From contig JAIXMF010000005.1 of assembly GCA_025201365.1 (NCBI GenBank), forward strand, positions 1,240,001-1,304,000: a DNA stretch of 64,000 bases. Direction: 5' to 3'. The position numbers and the translations under genes are program-made. The notes under the pieces were generated by a model, which was given only the letters and a program-made list of their open reading frames with translations, was not told the DNA's origin and made no database searches. Origin of the DNA: Syncephalis plumigaleata (lineage: Eukaryota > Zoopagomycota > Zoopagomycetes > Zoopagales > Piptocephalidaceae). Below, piece by piece: positions 35,963-48,965 of this stretch. The stretch's first letter is position 1; each line of letters starts with the position of its first letter.

Positions 35963-37426
35963 TTAATCGATTAACATTGTTACGCTATTGTTATTATTGC
36001 GATCAGTTGGACCAAGTGGCTTTTCCGCAACAAATATATGCAGATTATGATACGATTGATTGGTACCAATGATGGGTCTCGCCATATCGACTAGTGCATC
36101 GTATTCGGCACGGGATACACGACCTGTAGTCAGTGCGGTAGCAGCACCGGCACTCATAGTCATTTGTAAATGCTGGGTCATGGCACGACCAACCTGACCG
36201 CCCCACTCGCCACAAGGAATTGCAATGGTATCGCGATAAGTACCGACGAAACCTACGCATTTCAACAGTGTCCAAGTGTCGAATGGCATCGGGGTTCACT
36301 CCACTTTGCTGAAGCGCGTCCGATAGTATTGTGTTTAGCTGAACGAGCGCGTCTTTATTGGCGGAATTGATGGTATTTGGATTGCTAATGCCTCCGCAGC
36401 CAGTACCTCCGTATTCAGCGAGAGTTCTATCTCTACTAGAATGATGCGACCACCTGGACGACAAAGTCGAAACAGTTCCCTTGCCACATACGGCCATTGT
36501 TTCTCGGTGATGTAACAACCAATCTGTCGTTGATGAATCAAGTCAAAGCTATTATCATCGTGCGACAACTCTATTATCATCGATTATTGTAAGTATAATT
36601 AGACGAATCGTCATATGTCACGATTGCCACTTACTATTTAGTATGTTACCGTATTCCCAGCGACAATTCTTGGGTAAAGGTGTGTGGCCCATCATGTCGA
36701 CAATATCACAGCCGATAAAGTCAACACTGGGATATTCAGCGGCCATTTCCTATCAATGCGATAATACGTCAGCATTGATTCTAGACGTATTCGTCATTAT
36801 TACCGCTTACCATTAGCCATAGACCATCGCCTGTACCGACATCTAATACACGGGACATGTCCAGTTCGGTTACCATGGGACAATTGCCACCGATAACATC
36901 TTTAACAATTCGATGATATAGTCCATATCTACACGTATCTCCTTGATTAGATAACATGATCATCAATGGATACACGGCAATTCCAGCTTACCTCTCTGTT
37001 TCCATAGTGTCTAGCGGGACTATAGAGCAAGCATCTCGCATGCGAATATGAGGACGACCATCCATCCAGCAAAAGTCTATTTCACTCGATGTGTTGCGTC
37101 GTAATACTCGTCGAGTTTGCCAGCGATAGTGTGGACTACCACTACCACTACCGCTATTCTTCTCCACTTCTGGCAATAGCATCGATCCATCGAGTAGCGT
37201 GTTGCAATGAGATTTGACGTTGATGCGACATTTTATTGTAGGAAGGATGATGCTGTAGTGAAGAACGACGGGGATGTGCGTTAAGGGAGACTAGCGTGGA
37301 TGATGATGCACTCTCGCTATCACTACTAGTAATGGAACCTGGTGATATGGTCCATTGGCGGAGTTGGTCACCATTTTCTGTCGATGAATGATCGTACAAT
37401 CTAGTTTTACTAGGTTGATTTCCCAT
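35963..37426 (-). CDS. SAM-dependent methyltransferase, paralogue 1 of 3 (N-myristoylation start)
   Basis: A class I, Rossmann-fold methyltransferase of the UMTA-like fungal type (Methyltransf_25 class). Exons: 37426-36992, 36928-36811, 36749-36635, 36570-35963. Motif I is VLDVGTGDGLWL at the end of exon 2, followed by EMAAEYPSVDFIGCDIVD and FDLIHQRQIGCY (post-I acid and motif II region), then RELFRLCRPGGRIILVE. The protein starts MGNQPSK, a fit to the N-myristoylation consensus (Gly2, Ser6), so it may sit on membranes. Single-base frame breaks lie near 37175, 36410 and 36290. The protein on each side is intact, so assembly error or early decay are both possible. Exons 2 and 3 (118 and 115 nt) match those of paralogues 2 and 3. 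The substrate is unknown. Confidence 0.75.
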
Positions 37427-38426
37427 ATTGTTACTATCCAGAAAACAATATTAGCGTACACACACACACACGCGCTACTATGATGGATTAACGGAGCGAG
37501 CAAGCAAGCAAGCAGCAAAAAAGAAGAAGAAGAAGGCAAGGTAGGGTATATCCAACAACAACAACAATAACAATGGTAGCGCAAAAATAGAAGAATACCA
37601 GCTGCACGCCAAGCTTAGCTATAAAATAGTTTTATATAATATAAATAACAAGAAGAAAGCGTCGTGCGACGATGGCCAAGGAGAAGTCGGAGAAAAAAGC
37701 AAGTCTACAGAGGGATAAGAGCCACCGGTGAGCACGCACTATCGAGGTCGTCTAAGGTGAAGAGTGAACGCGTGTGTGCGTGTAAGTATATGTGATGTGT
37801 GTGTGTACCTGTGTGGTGTATGTGTATTTGCGCGCGAACATATCTAATTATTATACCATACTAGCATCGACTCGACACACCTTTGCAGCATTCATATGGC
37901 CTCGCAACACACACACACGCACGCACACTGCCTCGCTGCTTTGTGACGCAATTGCCGATGGGAATCATCTTAGTGTTCAAGGCGAACGTTCCACTAAGAC
38001 AAACGCATGCCACGAGAAAAAAGCAGGTTTTTTTCGTTCTACCCATAATTGACCACAATAGCACGATAGAGAAGAAAGGAAATAAGTGGGACGGTGGTTA
38101 GGGATGCGGAACAAGCACTGGATTGGTACGATTTTATTCGTTCAAGCAAAACGTTGTTATACACGTTTCGATAATCATATTTATCAATAAAGAGTAAGGG
38201 TTCACAATGAGAAAGGAAAAAGGAAAGGAGAGAAAGAGAAAGAGAAAGAGAAAGAGAGAGAGATCAAGTTATAATACAAAAGCAATATATATAAATAAAA
38301 TGACTAATAATAGTAATAATAGAAACATAATCAATTGGTTCCAGATGATGAAAATGATAATGATAATGAAAATATGAATGCTAAGCACGACTTAGCCATT
38401 CTCAGGTGGAGTGGAGAAACGCCTTG
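37427..38426. other. Spacer between methyltransferase genes 1 and 2
   Basis: It holds the promoter of paralogue 1 (AGCAAGCA and GAAGAA runs near 37500-37540) and the 3-prime end of paralogue 2. A CA repeat lies near 37905-37925 and a GAAAGA tract at 38225-38265. No other gene is supported. Confidence 0.4.
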
Positions 38427-40100
38427 TCATCCAACTTGTTCCTTGTTATGGTCATGTGGATTATTAATTGTACTTTCGGTATTGACACTCGAATTGCGTC
38501 TGAAACTTGTTATGCTCCATCGAAATGTTGGCGTAGCCGGTGTAGCCGGTAGTGTAGCGAGTGTCGTCATTGATGAAGCGTTGCCAAATGGTTTTCTAGC
38601 ATGGTAAAAGTACATGACTGCGCAGCATTGGTTGATTTCCATCTCCGCTAGTGCATTATTGATAATAGAGTGCACTTCGTGACTGCGCAGTTTGCAATAG
38701 CGAACTAGCACTGGACGTGCCGATTCTATCATGTGCCGTGTAGCATCCGCTAGAATGCGCCCGACGAGTCCTCCCCATGCACCGACTGGCACGGCAATCC
38801 GCTTCGATTGGATGTCGACAAAACCTGCCTGGCGTAGTCGTGGCTCCATTTGTTCCAGAGCATTTGGATCAATACCTGCGTTGCTAAGACCGCTACGAAG
38901 TAAACGCTGCAATTCAGCCACATTATGTCCTATAGGTTCCCAGTGGATTCCCATCTCCATTAGTTGAACTTGACCGTCGGGACTGCAAGCACGATACAAT
39001 TCCTGTAGTGTGCGTGACAATCGTTTAGTGGGCAAATAGAAGCCAAGCTGTCGTTGATGTACCAAATCGAACTGATCATCGTCGAAAGGCAAGCCTAGCA
39101 TTGACGAGAATGGAAGTGGGAAGGGATTAGCAAATAATAATCGACGTTGCGGTAATACCATGTGTGTATTACTTACCATGTAGAATGTTACATTCTGTCC
39201 ATTTACAATTGGTTGGTAGTACATCACCAACGGTCAAGTCGACCACATCACAACCGATGACTTTGCTATCTGGGAATTCGATGGCCATTTCCTATATTGT
39301 TACGGTGTAAGCAAGTATTCGTGGTAGGTGATTCGCGTATAGATATGCACACTTACCCGTATCCATATGCCACTGCCAGTACCAACATCCAAGATTTTAC
39401 GAGGTGAATATGGAAGCTTGCCCTGATAATTACCATCAAGTACATGTTTCACAATATAGTGAAATCGATCCATACTATTGAATCAATGAAAGGGGAGATA
39501 ATAGAGAACAAGGTTATTAGACATATACATAAGGGAAGGGTGCTGCCAAGCATCATTGACTTACCTGTCCGTTTCTAACAAGTCGCTGGGAAGCAAAGCG
39601 CACGTATTACCAATGCGAACATGCGTACGACCCTCGACCAATCGTGTGCCAGTAGGCTCTTGAGTGATAGCGCGTTGCCATGCGCGCCAAGAGATACGGC
39701 GAGAATTGCGACGAGAATTACGACGTGACACACGTGTGTCCGTATATTCACTTTGGTTCAGGCTGTCGTTACTACTCGCATGTTGCATACCTGTACCAGT
39801 AGTGCTATTATTCGTGTCGGACGACTGGGAGGAGAAGCTATTTTGCACTCGAATTGCCTGCGGTATCGGCAAACTATCAGACCTGATGACACGTGAAGAT
39901 GACCGACCAATACTGTTGATTCCAATGAGCGACAATCGACTAGCTGTGGTGTTTTCTTGTTTGGTGGTGGCAATTGGCACGTTAGAGTTGCTGATCGATT
40001 GTCGACTCAATCGTTTTCTATTTGAAGTTTGAATCGAGAGAGAACGGTTTTGTGATGGATTGTAACTAGAGTAATCTAGTTTCGTTGGCTGATTGCCCAT
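38427..40100 (-). CDS. SAM-dependent methyltransferase, paralogue 2 of 3 (N-myristoylation start)
   Basis: Intact paralogue of 478 residues in four exons: 40100-39565, 39474-39357, 39291-39177, 39094-38427, all in phase. It starts MGNQPTKLD (Gly2, Thr6), again a myristoylation-type N-terminus, followed by about 170 Ser/Arg-rich disordered residues. The core reads KILDVGTGSGIWI (SAM-binding motif I), EMAIEFPDSKVIGCDVVD, FDLVHQRQLGFYLP, ELYRACSPDGQVQLMEMG, and GFVDIQSKRIAVPVGAWGG. The ATG at 40100 was preferred to the longer open frame upstream (to 40316) because paralogue 1 starts with the same MGNQP. Intron positions match the other two copies, which points to tandem duplication. No frame break. 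Confidence 0.82.
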
Positions 40101-41270
40101 GATACGCTTACAACTTGATGGTGTGTATACGAAGAAGCGAGTGTACAATAGATTACAATATTTTGTTACTAAAGGAATAAAGAGATAGTTTAGTATAGCT
40201 GTATATCCTACAATATATATGCGTGTAATAGAGATGTTTACTAAAGGAAAAAAGGAAAATAAGAGAAAACGCCATTCAAAGAAGAGTAATACTAACGGGA
40301 ATGTACCAGTAGCCACGTTTTATATGTATACTCCTCGACGACAATTGTTCACTGTATTCCGCGTGATGTTGTCATGTAGATTCCCAACACTGGTCGTAGA
40401 ATGATGGATTACATTTATCCGTAGAAGGAAGGTTGAAGGAAGGGAGAGGAAGAAGGAGAGGGAGAGCCTCGTGTTACAAGGCTACATGAGACTTGATATG
40501 CTAATGGTCACACACTATGGAATGGGAAAAGTGATGTCAAAGCAAGCAACCATGCGTGTGCATCCTTGGCGATAGACTTGCCAACTAATTAATGCTCTAC
40601 AATGTTGGCGGTAGCATTCTAAATTAATGACAGGAAACGTACTAAGCTGGTCATTCAATTCCTTGACCTGTACACTTTGATATCATTCAAGCGATCGCTA
40701 TTGTTATTATTGCTGTAATAATATATATATATATATATGAATAGTACGATGACTACTCATTAGTGCCTATTATTATTATTATTATCTTTATCTCCGTATA
40801 AGCCTAGCCATACTTGCATGTACATTTCCTGAGTCGGATTGACATTATGCATTCAAAATTGGTCTTTTCTTTAGTTGATCATAATCAACTTGCAAATGAT
40901 GCATCAAACATTAGCTAGAAATTAGGTGATCATGCTACTGGGCCTTTTTTCACACTCATTGACCATACTAATAAAAATGATTCATCGCAGCAAAGTTATG
41001 AATGTGGCGTACTTGTATACAGAAGCAAATCAGCCAGGCGCCGTTCGGAGCCGACTTCCGTTTGAACTCGGCCCGCACTTGTTATGATGAGCTATTTCAT
41101 CTGTATTATCGAGCGTTTGCCATGCTCCATCACCGCGCGTACTTGTAAAAAAAGCGTCTATCTCCGGAGTTAAATCTCGCGTACATATCCTTTCCTACAC
41201 GCGGTATGACGTGTTTGCTGCTATTATTTATTAATGAGATAATACATAGAGAGAAGGAGAAAGATATATA
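40101..41270. other. Spacer between methyltransferase genes 2 and 3
   Basis: No gene. A TA tract lies at 40721-40738, TATTAT runs at 40768-40785, and a GGAAGGAGAGG purine tract at 40420-40465. A GC-richer stretch with short inverted words (GGCGCC, CGGAGCC) lies near 41037-41080; I see no RNA family in it. Confidence 0.4.
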
Positions 41271-42601
41271 TTAATGTTTTGCATTGGATGATGATATGGA
41301 TTTTCGTGCGGAATATATAAAAAGCGTAATGGAAGCAGTATAAGAAGCATCTAACTCTTGTTTCATAGCGTCTACTCTTAGATCCAGTTCCTTTGGAGCA
41401 AACGTGCCAAGACGACGAAACATTGGCTCAGCTGAATTCATCACCTGGGAGAACACTTGATACATGCATGCGCCAATATTGTCACCCCAATATCCCAGTG
41501 GTACGTCTACCGTTCGGGTTGTAACATCAACAAATCCAGCCGATACGAGCAGCCGTGATAATCGTGTGTTAACACGACAATCCATCTTCAATTTGTTCTG
41601 GCCATCCTCGAGTGCATTGGCCACGAGCCCGCATAATGGACCGGCCCGAGTAGGCCGCCAATCTAACTCGAGTAAATTTATCGTGCCATTTGCTTTGCAT
41701 ACACGAAATAGTTCGCGTGCTACAGGTTGCCATTTGCTTCCAGGAATGTGAAAAATCAGAAAGCTTTGACGAATCAAGTCGAATTGATCATTTTCAAATG
41801 GTAGCTCTAGACAGAAATTAACAACTCAAGTGACTATACGTGCGCATATACTCGTGGTAATACTTACTCTTTAGAATATCGCCATTTACAAATTTACATT
41901 GAGATGGCAATGGTTCGCTAGACGTTTGATCCACTATATCGCAACCTACAAATTGACAGCTTGGGAATTGCATTGACATTTGCTTCGAAAAGTATATCAT
42001 CAGCTATAATGGTTTATCATCTATTCACGAGCTCACCTTCATCCAAATACCACTACCGGTACCAACATCAAGTATGTATTTTCGATCGAGATCGATTTCG
42101 CCGTAGAATAACGATCCAGTAATAAGCTGTACGATGTGGTGCAGTAGATCCCAGCTTGTTATCAAGTAGCAATGTCAATGTATTGCTGTTCTACACGAGT
42201 ATATTAATAGTCGTTTACCTGGTACTTGAAAGTATATCACTGGGGATTAAGGCTGGCCTACCCAATACGCTCAAGTGTAGTCGTCCCTCGATCCAATAAT
42301 GCGCCGAGTTATGCTTCCACAACTGACGTAGTATACGCAGTTTAAAATTCTTAATAATCAAGCGTTTAGTGCCCTTTGCCTCTTTGGATTTCTGCTTTAT
42401 CCTTAGCATGTCGCATTCATTGCACTTGTGACAATTGTTACCGCCGCAACTAGTACTCGTGGATAGCGCTAATGGCTCGAGTCCACCTGTTGTAACCAAG
42501 TGCTGCCAATCATTCGATAAAGCAATGGAATTCGATGCTGCTAAAGTGGCTGTGTCGGTCGAGATATTCTGCCTTCTGGATTTGTTGCCAGTAAATAGCA
42601 T
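41271..42601 (-). CDS. SAM-dependent methyltransferase, paralogue 3 of 3
   Basis: Intact, 383 residues, four exons: 42601-42219, 42154-42037, 41982-41868, 41806-41271. The same core is present: YILDVGTGSGIWM (motif I), QMSMQFPSCQFVGCDIVDQ, FDLIRQSFLIFHIP, ELFRVCKANGTINLLELD, GFVDVTTRTVDVPLGYWG. The N-terminus (MLFTGNKSRR) lacks the Gly2 myristoylation signal of paralogues 1 and 2 and instead carries a CGGNNCHKCNEC cluster of four Cys, possibly metal-binding. Exons 2 and 3 are again 118 and 115 nt. The acceptor of intron 1 (AACAAG) was chosen by phase and by alignment with the paralogues. Divergence is clearly higher than between 1 and 2. Confidence 0.82.
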
Positions 42602-43496
42602 TGGAGAGAAATAGATGGAGAGAGAAGATGAGAGATGAAATGAGCAGTCAAGTTACAAAATAATGATTTGTTATTGACTAGCAATAGGGAAAAAACAAGT
42701 AAGTTCGAATAGGATTAGACTTTTTTGAATGCAGGTAAATTGTAATAATAATAGTAAGGCACCATTATGTATACGGCAAACAACCAAATAAAACAATGTT
42801 AGATAGCCGACTACAAAGCGAAGATGGACCATTAATGAAGAATTGATAGAGGGGTGAATCGAATAAAAAACCTTGTATCATACTCCAACAATAGTAACAG
42901 TCTAGTTATACGGTCACATTAAAGTGCTAGAGATTAGGCGTCAAGTGTTGTCAGTCGGCGTAAATTTGTGACGTGTTTACAATATGCGAGTTACCGGTTT
43001 TACCGTATGTTTCCATGTAACATTATACTTGCTCTAGACACATTACCAGTTGTGATTTATCTTATTACAATTTAATCAGTTAGTACAATGCTATAGGTAA
43101 ATGAGTTCACTCAAGATACAATTCATCACCATTGATACTCTAGACATTGCCGGATATTGCATATAATGGTTTATTCATAATCGATCACACTATGAACAGA
43201 AAGTGAAATGAAACCAATAATGGAAATAGGAAATAGGAAATAGCAAAGCACATCTGATGAAAAGAAAATAAACAAGATCGACCGCAAAAAGCCATTCAAG
43301 GATGCTGGCGACTATTCAATCTGCTCGATGTCGCCCTCTTCATAATAATATTCACCTCGTTTAGAATAGATTATCATATTGTCGCTTGTAAATCGTTGCA
43401 TTCTATAATTGCACATGTATGCCTAGTTTAACATTGAACTAGTATAATGAATAAAAATCAAGCATGAAAGGTGGAGCGTTTTATAGCGTAGCCACA
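42602..43496. other. Spacer between methyltransferase 3 and the checkpoint kinase
   Basis: AT-rich, no supported gene. A GAAATAG tandem run lies at about 43223-43241. Confidence 0.4.
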
Positions 43497-46309
43497 CTAA
43501 TGCTTCCATGTTGGTTGTACGCATCGAGGGCGTTTACTCGTTGCCGAAGCTACCGGTGTACCTGCTGTACTATCATGCACATCAGGCAACGGTGTAAACT
43601 GGTTGCGTTTCACACGACCATGATTAGGCGTGCCAGATCCATCTAGCGCAGTATCCGGTGTACGTTGATGAATAACCTCGACGCCCTCGGAGACAGCGGC
43701 AAATGACTGACTAGGCGTCACGAATACACCGGAATGTTGGTGTGCATTTAGATTGTTGAATTGCGCCGTCAACAATCCATAATTGTTAATGTCCTCGTTA
43801 GCCAACACGGTGGGTTCTCGTCGTAATGATCGCGTGTTTACGAAGCTCGTGCGTAACTCGCGTAGCAATGCCTCGTCTAGCTGGCCAACCGTTAAATCGG
43901 TGGCCTGCATCCATGGATGACTTAGTGCCTCTTCGACTGTGGCACGCTCTTCATACTTGGTATTGAGTAGCCATTCAATCAAATCTTTACCTGTTAACAT
44001 TACGTCAAATATTAGTGCTTGCCAGTTGATTTATCCATTTCATGTCATGTCATGCCATGTACTCCTCCACACATACCACTTTCGGAAACATTACGCCACA
44101 CCGGGTCATTGAAATGGTAAAGCCCCTGCTGGATCTGTTGCTGAAGTGATAGTGGACCACGTGTTGCTGCAAAGATATTCTAGATATTAGTAGTCATTCA
44201 TTCATTCATTCATTCATTCATCTAGTATACTTACAACTAAATGGCACTTGACCGACAAGCAAACGTATAAAATGACACCGCAACTCCACATGTCAACTGC
44301 TTTGGTGTACGCACGCTGCGACTGTCCATTGAATATCTCGGGTGCAACTAGATTAATTGATGTCACCATCATCAGTGTTAGCATAGTACATATTGTTATA
44401 CACACGTGAATAACAAAAACATACCATAGCTTGGCGTGCCACATAGTGTGTGTAAGAAGGTTTCCTCGCTAACCATTTTCGCCAATCCAAAATCGGAGAT
44501 CTTCAACCTCAATGAAGTGTTATCCACCATTAGAATATTCTATAAATAAATAAATAAAAGATGAAGGAAAAGAACAATTAGCACCTATCATGCATGCATG
44601 TATCTCGACTTACCTCCGGTTTCAAATCTCGATGTGTGATATCTCGATTGTGCAAATACTACAGGAAGAGAGTTACATTCAATGATGCTAAACTAGTTTA
44701 ACAAAAATGTTAAATACCTTAATGGCATGGAATAGTTGCAAGAAAATGATACGAGCTTCTGGTTCCGTAAAACATCGCTTCTTCTTAATGCGATCGAATA
44801 GTTCTCCGCCTTGAAGACTAATACAAAGAAAAGATGAATAGGTTAGCATTGCTTACTCGTAATAATCACGAATAGACATTGTTGACTTACTACTCAAGTA
44901 CCATATAAAAATGATCTTCATTGAACACTTCATGAATTTTTACTATACATGGCTAATAGCACATTCAGTTTAGATAGGTAAACAAAAAGCATAACAAGTC
45001 AGTTGCAAGGTAGTAGTAGTAGTAGTAGTCTACTTGACATTTATCTATTACTTACATGATCCAATGCCATTAAGATTCGAGTCTCTTGATCTGTTTGTTG
45101 ATTGGGCTGACCACGCTTATAAAGCGCACGCTTATCCATGATCTTAACCGCCACCAATTGACCTGTTCGACGTTCCAATGCCAATTTAACGGTAGCAAAG
45201 CGCCACTAATTACAAGCATTACTCTAGCTTACATCTACGTAGTTATCGGTTTACTTACGTTCCCAGTATACTATGTATAACGTAAGAGTCATCAAACTAC
45301 GCATAACAGATGGGATCAATTAGTAGTTGTCATTGCTATTCAACAAGTGCAACTCACCTTTTCAATACGATCTGAATTGGGTTTAAGGAACATATAGACT
45401 ATATGCGCACATGCTTGATTAGTCACACATTTAACGTGGTATAGCTGATGACCACCTACATTTGTCGTAGAAATAGGGAATATCCGATCCCGCTGTCCAG
45501 ATGGCCAGTTGCAATTCATCGCCGTGATTCAGTTCTCGTCGATTGCCTCGTCCGATCTTGACGCCATTAATAAATGTACCATTAGAGCTAAGATCCTCGA
45601 CAAAGACTCGCTCTCGTCCTTGATCGCCCATACCAATGGGACGTCGTTCCTAGTAATGGTCAGTAAAGTGACATGTTATGCGATTATCTGTAATCTTGCA
45701 CTTACCGTCACCTTGTAAATAAGACAATGACGATTACTAATAAGCGATGAATCAAATCTAATCGACAGACAAGTGAAACAAAGGTGTGAACCGAGTAACA
45801 ATTAATGATGAGTCAGGAATGATACACAGACATATATATATAAGTAAACAACACTTACATCACATCGCATTCTCGATGTCGTCCTAATAAGTAGCCACCT
45901 TGCTTGCCACCAGGAGTATCTTCCTTCGTCATGTATATAGTTTATACTTATCATTGGCCGTTTGTAGTATACCCCATGCGCGGGATGCCTCTTTCATTTG
46001 ATTCAACGACGTGGCAGCCTCGTCCATATCAATTTCCTGGGTCATTTCCGTTTGAAAGGAGTGCACATTGAATGTAGCATTGGGATCAGCGACGAGATCA
46101 TCCACACTATTGACTACGTGATAGCTGTTAAACTCGGAATCCATTCTAGTCGCATGGATATGCGCTATTTCCGACGATTGTGCCATTAAATCGGCCGACC
46201 GACTAAAGCTAAAATGCGTATTACTCATGCCAGGTGGATTACCAAACATTTCCGACGTGGACGGACCAGTCCCACCACTAGAGAATAACGGACTATCTGA
46301 CATGTCCAT
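43497..46309 (-). CDS. CHK2: FHA-domain checkpoint kinase, Chk2/Cds1/Rad53 type
   Basis: A nuclear Ser/Thr kinase of the DNA-damage and replication checkpoint. Thirteen exons: 46309-45859, 45757-45706, 45649-45460, 45398-45358, 45270-45259, 45205-45056, 44952-44891, 44817-44718, 44658-44614, 44539-44425, 44347-44235, 44166-44077, 43990-43497. The N-terminus has TQ/SQ sites. The FHA domain reads GGYLLGRHRECDV, SLISNRHCLIY, DLSSNGTFINGVKIG. The kinase domain has FATVKLALERRTGQLVAVKI,M (VAVK lysine), HRDLKPENIL, KISDFGLAK, and a T-loop ending CGTPSYVAPE. The fifth exon is only 12 nt (TATACTGGGAAC) and lies in the glycine-loop region. Frames break by one base near 45930 (WGILQTANDKYK to KEDTPGGKQ) and near 44255 (VCL to GQVPFS). 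The C-terminal tail is Thr-Pro-rich with a basic NLS-like end. Confidence 0.85.
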
Positions 46310-47142
46310 GTTTGACCGGTATATATATACTAGTAGAGAATGCCTAGCGGTGAAGTGCTTACTGAGGAATGCCAAGTAATCGCTAATAATAGTCGTCGTC
46401 GTCGTCGTCGTTGTAACTATTGAATAAAAAAGAAAGAAAACGCTCGACTGATGAAACGTCACTCCTATACTAAATAGATAACGAGGCAAAGAGAACTGAC
46501 AATAGCTAAATCAACGAGACGTAGTTGTACGCAACAAGAATCACAAAATAGAAGTGAAAGGGAGAGAAAGGGAGAGATAATAAGCAAAAAAAGTAATTGA
46601 GTAAACAGAAGAACAAGAACAAGAACAGTAACGAGCGAGACGTTAGTTTACACCACGTGATCTAGCTCCCAGTTCCCATCCGATATTACTACGGTCACAA
46701 TAGTAGCAACAATAATAATGGTGGTGGTGGTGGTGGTGGTACCAATTGTAGTAGAAGCTAATAGAACGAGTAACTATCTCGACATATACTTTACTTGAAT
46801 AGTACGGATGACACAGTTGAAGAAACAGAAAGAATAGCGATAAAGAAATGACCTACTATCTCTCTTTCACTCTTTCACTTTAGCGGCGATACCTCCTTTA
46901 ACCGGAGCCCCTTTAACAAAAGCGGAGCTATCCTCCTATAGATGCACACCATAGACCACACTCGCCTATTCGTATACACGTTGTTTCCACCTTTATGCAG
47001 GATGAGTCAATCTTTCATTAACTTTGTAAATGATGACTGCCTATTTAGCATGTTTTGTCATTCAACGAGTTACTAATAATTACATGAATCTATTCAATAA
47101 ATGATAACAGTGCATTAGATTGGTTTAACAATTATTACTACT
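46310..47142. other. Spacer between kinase promoter and hydrolase 3-prime end
   Basis: It holds the kinase promoter and leader: a GTC/GAC tandem run near 46396-46411, a GGGAGAGAAA run near 46560-46578, and a GGT tandem run at 46721-46741. No gene is supported. Confidence 0.4.
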
Positions 47143-48469
47143 TTAATGAAATAAAGCGTTATGTTCATTTAGTATCGCATTCATGAAATGATCAAGCAAC
47201 AATTGATTGTAGTTGTCCTTCTCTTGAATTTGAACTGAATGACCACATCCCTTGTATACTTGTAGGGGAGCATGAAGTACTTTGGCTATTGCCTCAGAGT
47301 TGAACATGTAAATGACGGTATCGTCACTTCCCGTACATACGATAGTTGGTATATTTGCTTTGTGGATGAGCGCCAATCGATCATCTGTAACATGATGTGT
47401 TTTCATCGCATTGGCCTGACCTATAATTCCTGCTTCTGTCATGGGTGCACACGTTTAATCCACGTCATACTCCACTAAACAACCGTAGTCATAGTGAGTG
47501 TTGGTATAACAACCTAGACGGTAGATTAGCTACTCACTTGAACAACCCAATCTCGATTAGTTATGCCGGGATTATCTTTGTAGGGTGCATCTAACCAGAC
47601 CTAATTACAAGTTAGGATAGTAACAATTATACAATTACATTGACATACCTTGGGGAATGCTTTATCGAAATCGGATGTCGTCTTCTGATTGACCGCGGCA
47701 AGTCGACGACGTGTACGCTCAACCATTAACTCTTGATTCTAATGGAGAGAAAATGAGAATGACAAATCATGTCAGCGTGAATTCAGCTTACTTGGGCTAT
47801 TGTGGCATCAGCCAGCGTACTAGTTAAGCAGAGTGACTTGACATATTGTGGATAATTGATGGCTAGCTCCATGGCAATCATACCACCCATACTGGAACCA
47901 ACAACATGGACATTAGATGTCCAGCCAAGATGGTCCAACAGACCAATAGTGTCATCGGCCATACCTTTGATGCTAGATATGCAAATGGGTAAGTCTACAA
48001 TTATTATTATTATTATTATTATTATTTATACTTGCGTATAATTAGAGCTTGGTGCCTCTATTGTCCACAATAAGCTTGTCAATTATAATACAAATGGAAA
48101 TACTACGACTAGTGTATACTTACCTGAACGACCAGCACCTCGATTATCGAACACGCATACTTGATAGCCTTTATCGACTAAGAAATCCACTTGAAGATTC
48201 CATAATTCCATGGGACTACTTGCTCCTAATCATCAATGGTCAATCCAGCTGGTTCATCGTCATAGAATTCAATCGAGATACTTACCCATAATCAATAATG
48301 CTCGTTTATCGCCAGTACCTTTTACTGAATAAGCTAGTCGTACCGGATCTGTATACGAATTCACTATGACACTCTCATAGGATTCACCCACTGTATTACC
48401 TAATGGATTCGCCATTACAATAGAACTAATAGCCGAATGAATTAAGAATAGGAATCGGAAATAGCGCAT
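47143..48469 (-). CDS. Secreted or lumenal alpha/beta hydrolase
   Basis: Alpha/beta-hydrolase fold of the AB_hydrolase_1 group (esterase or lipase-like; substrate unknown). Six exons: 48469-48286, 48225-48124, 47994-47792, 47738-47649, 47600-47538, 47474-47143. The N-terminus MRYFRFLFLIHSAISSIVMA is a signal peptide. FDNRGAGRS precedes the nucleophile elbow GSSMGG (catalytic Ser). The acid is likely in GSDDTV and the histidine in GCGHSV, so the triad is complete. In the last exon the frame changes at a CCC run (plus strand GGG at 47443-47445): WSMTWIKRVH, then PMTEAGIIGQANAMK. One lost C explains it. The intron after the second exon holds an ATT microsatellite (47999-48024). Confidence 0.78.
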
Positions 48470-48965
48470 ACTGAAGAAGAAAAGAAAAGCTGATTAACGG
48501 GATACTGATTGCTAACTATTGGGCTACTTCTTAATTGACGTCTTGGCTAATCCATCGAGCTATTTAAGTATACGTAACAGCAGCATAATGTCATGGGGGA
48601 AGGCTAGAACTCCGTTTACCTGTATGTCAGGTCACTGCATGATGCATGCCATCCTATTCGTACGCAACACCAACCAAGAATGGCGTTGCAATTTACAGCA
48701 TAGTATCGTAGGTTGTCCATTAAGCAATGGCTACTAGATTCTGTATGGATGTTGAAACAGTCACCGTGTACTACCACTAGCAATGAACCAATTGTCATCA
48801 TTTGATAATAGTGACAAGTTGTATGCAAGCTATTCATCCTCAACGAAAAGTACAATTTTCCATATAATTGATGATGATCGCGTGACACCCGCATCTTTTC
48901 CTATCTCCTATATTGTTTGCGCTTTATTATTACATGATTCCATCGGTTTAAATCACGGCAATACG
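48470..48965. other. Promoter region between hydrolase and BORCS8-like gene
   Basis: Divergent starts. An open frame from 48783 runs in phase into the BORCS8-like start at 48966 but has no coding look before it; I treat 48966 as the likelier start. Confidence 0.35.

Noticed and set aside
40101-40316. Longer N-terminus for methyltransferase 2 (open frame from 40316)
   Set aside because: Paralogue 1 starts with the same MGNQP motif at its first ATG; the upstream codons are hydrophobic and unsupported.
41037-41080. GC-rich inverted words suggesting an RNA gene
   Set aside because: The pairing is short and scattered, with no closing stem.
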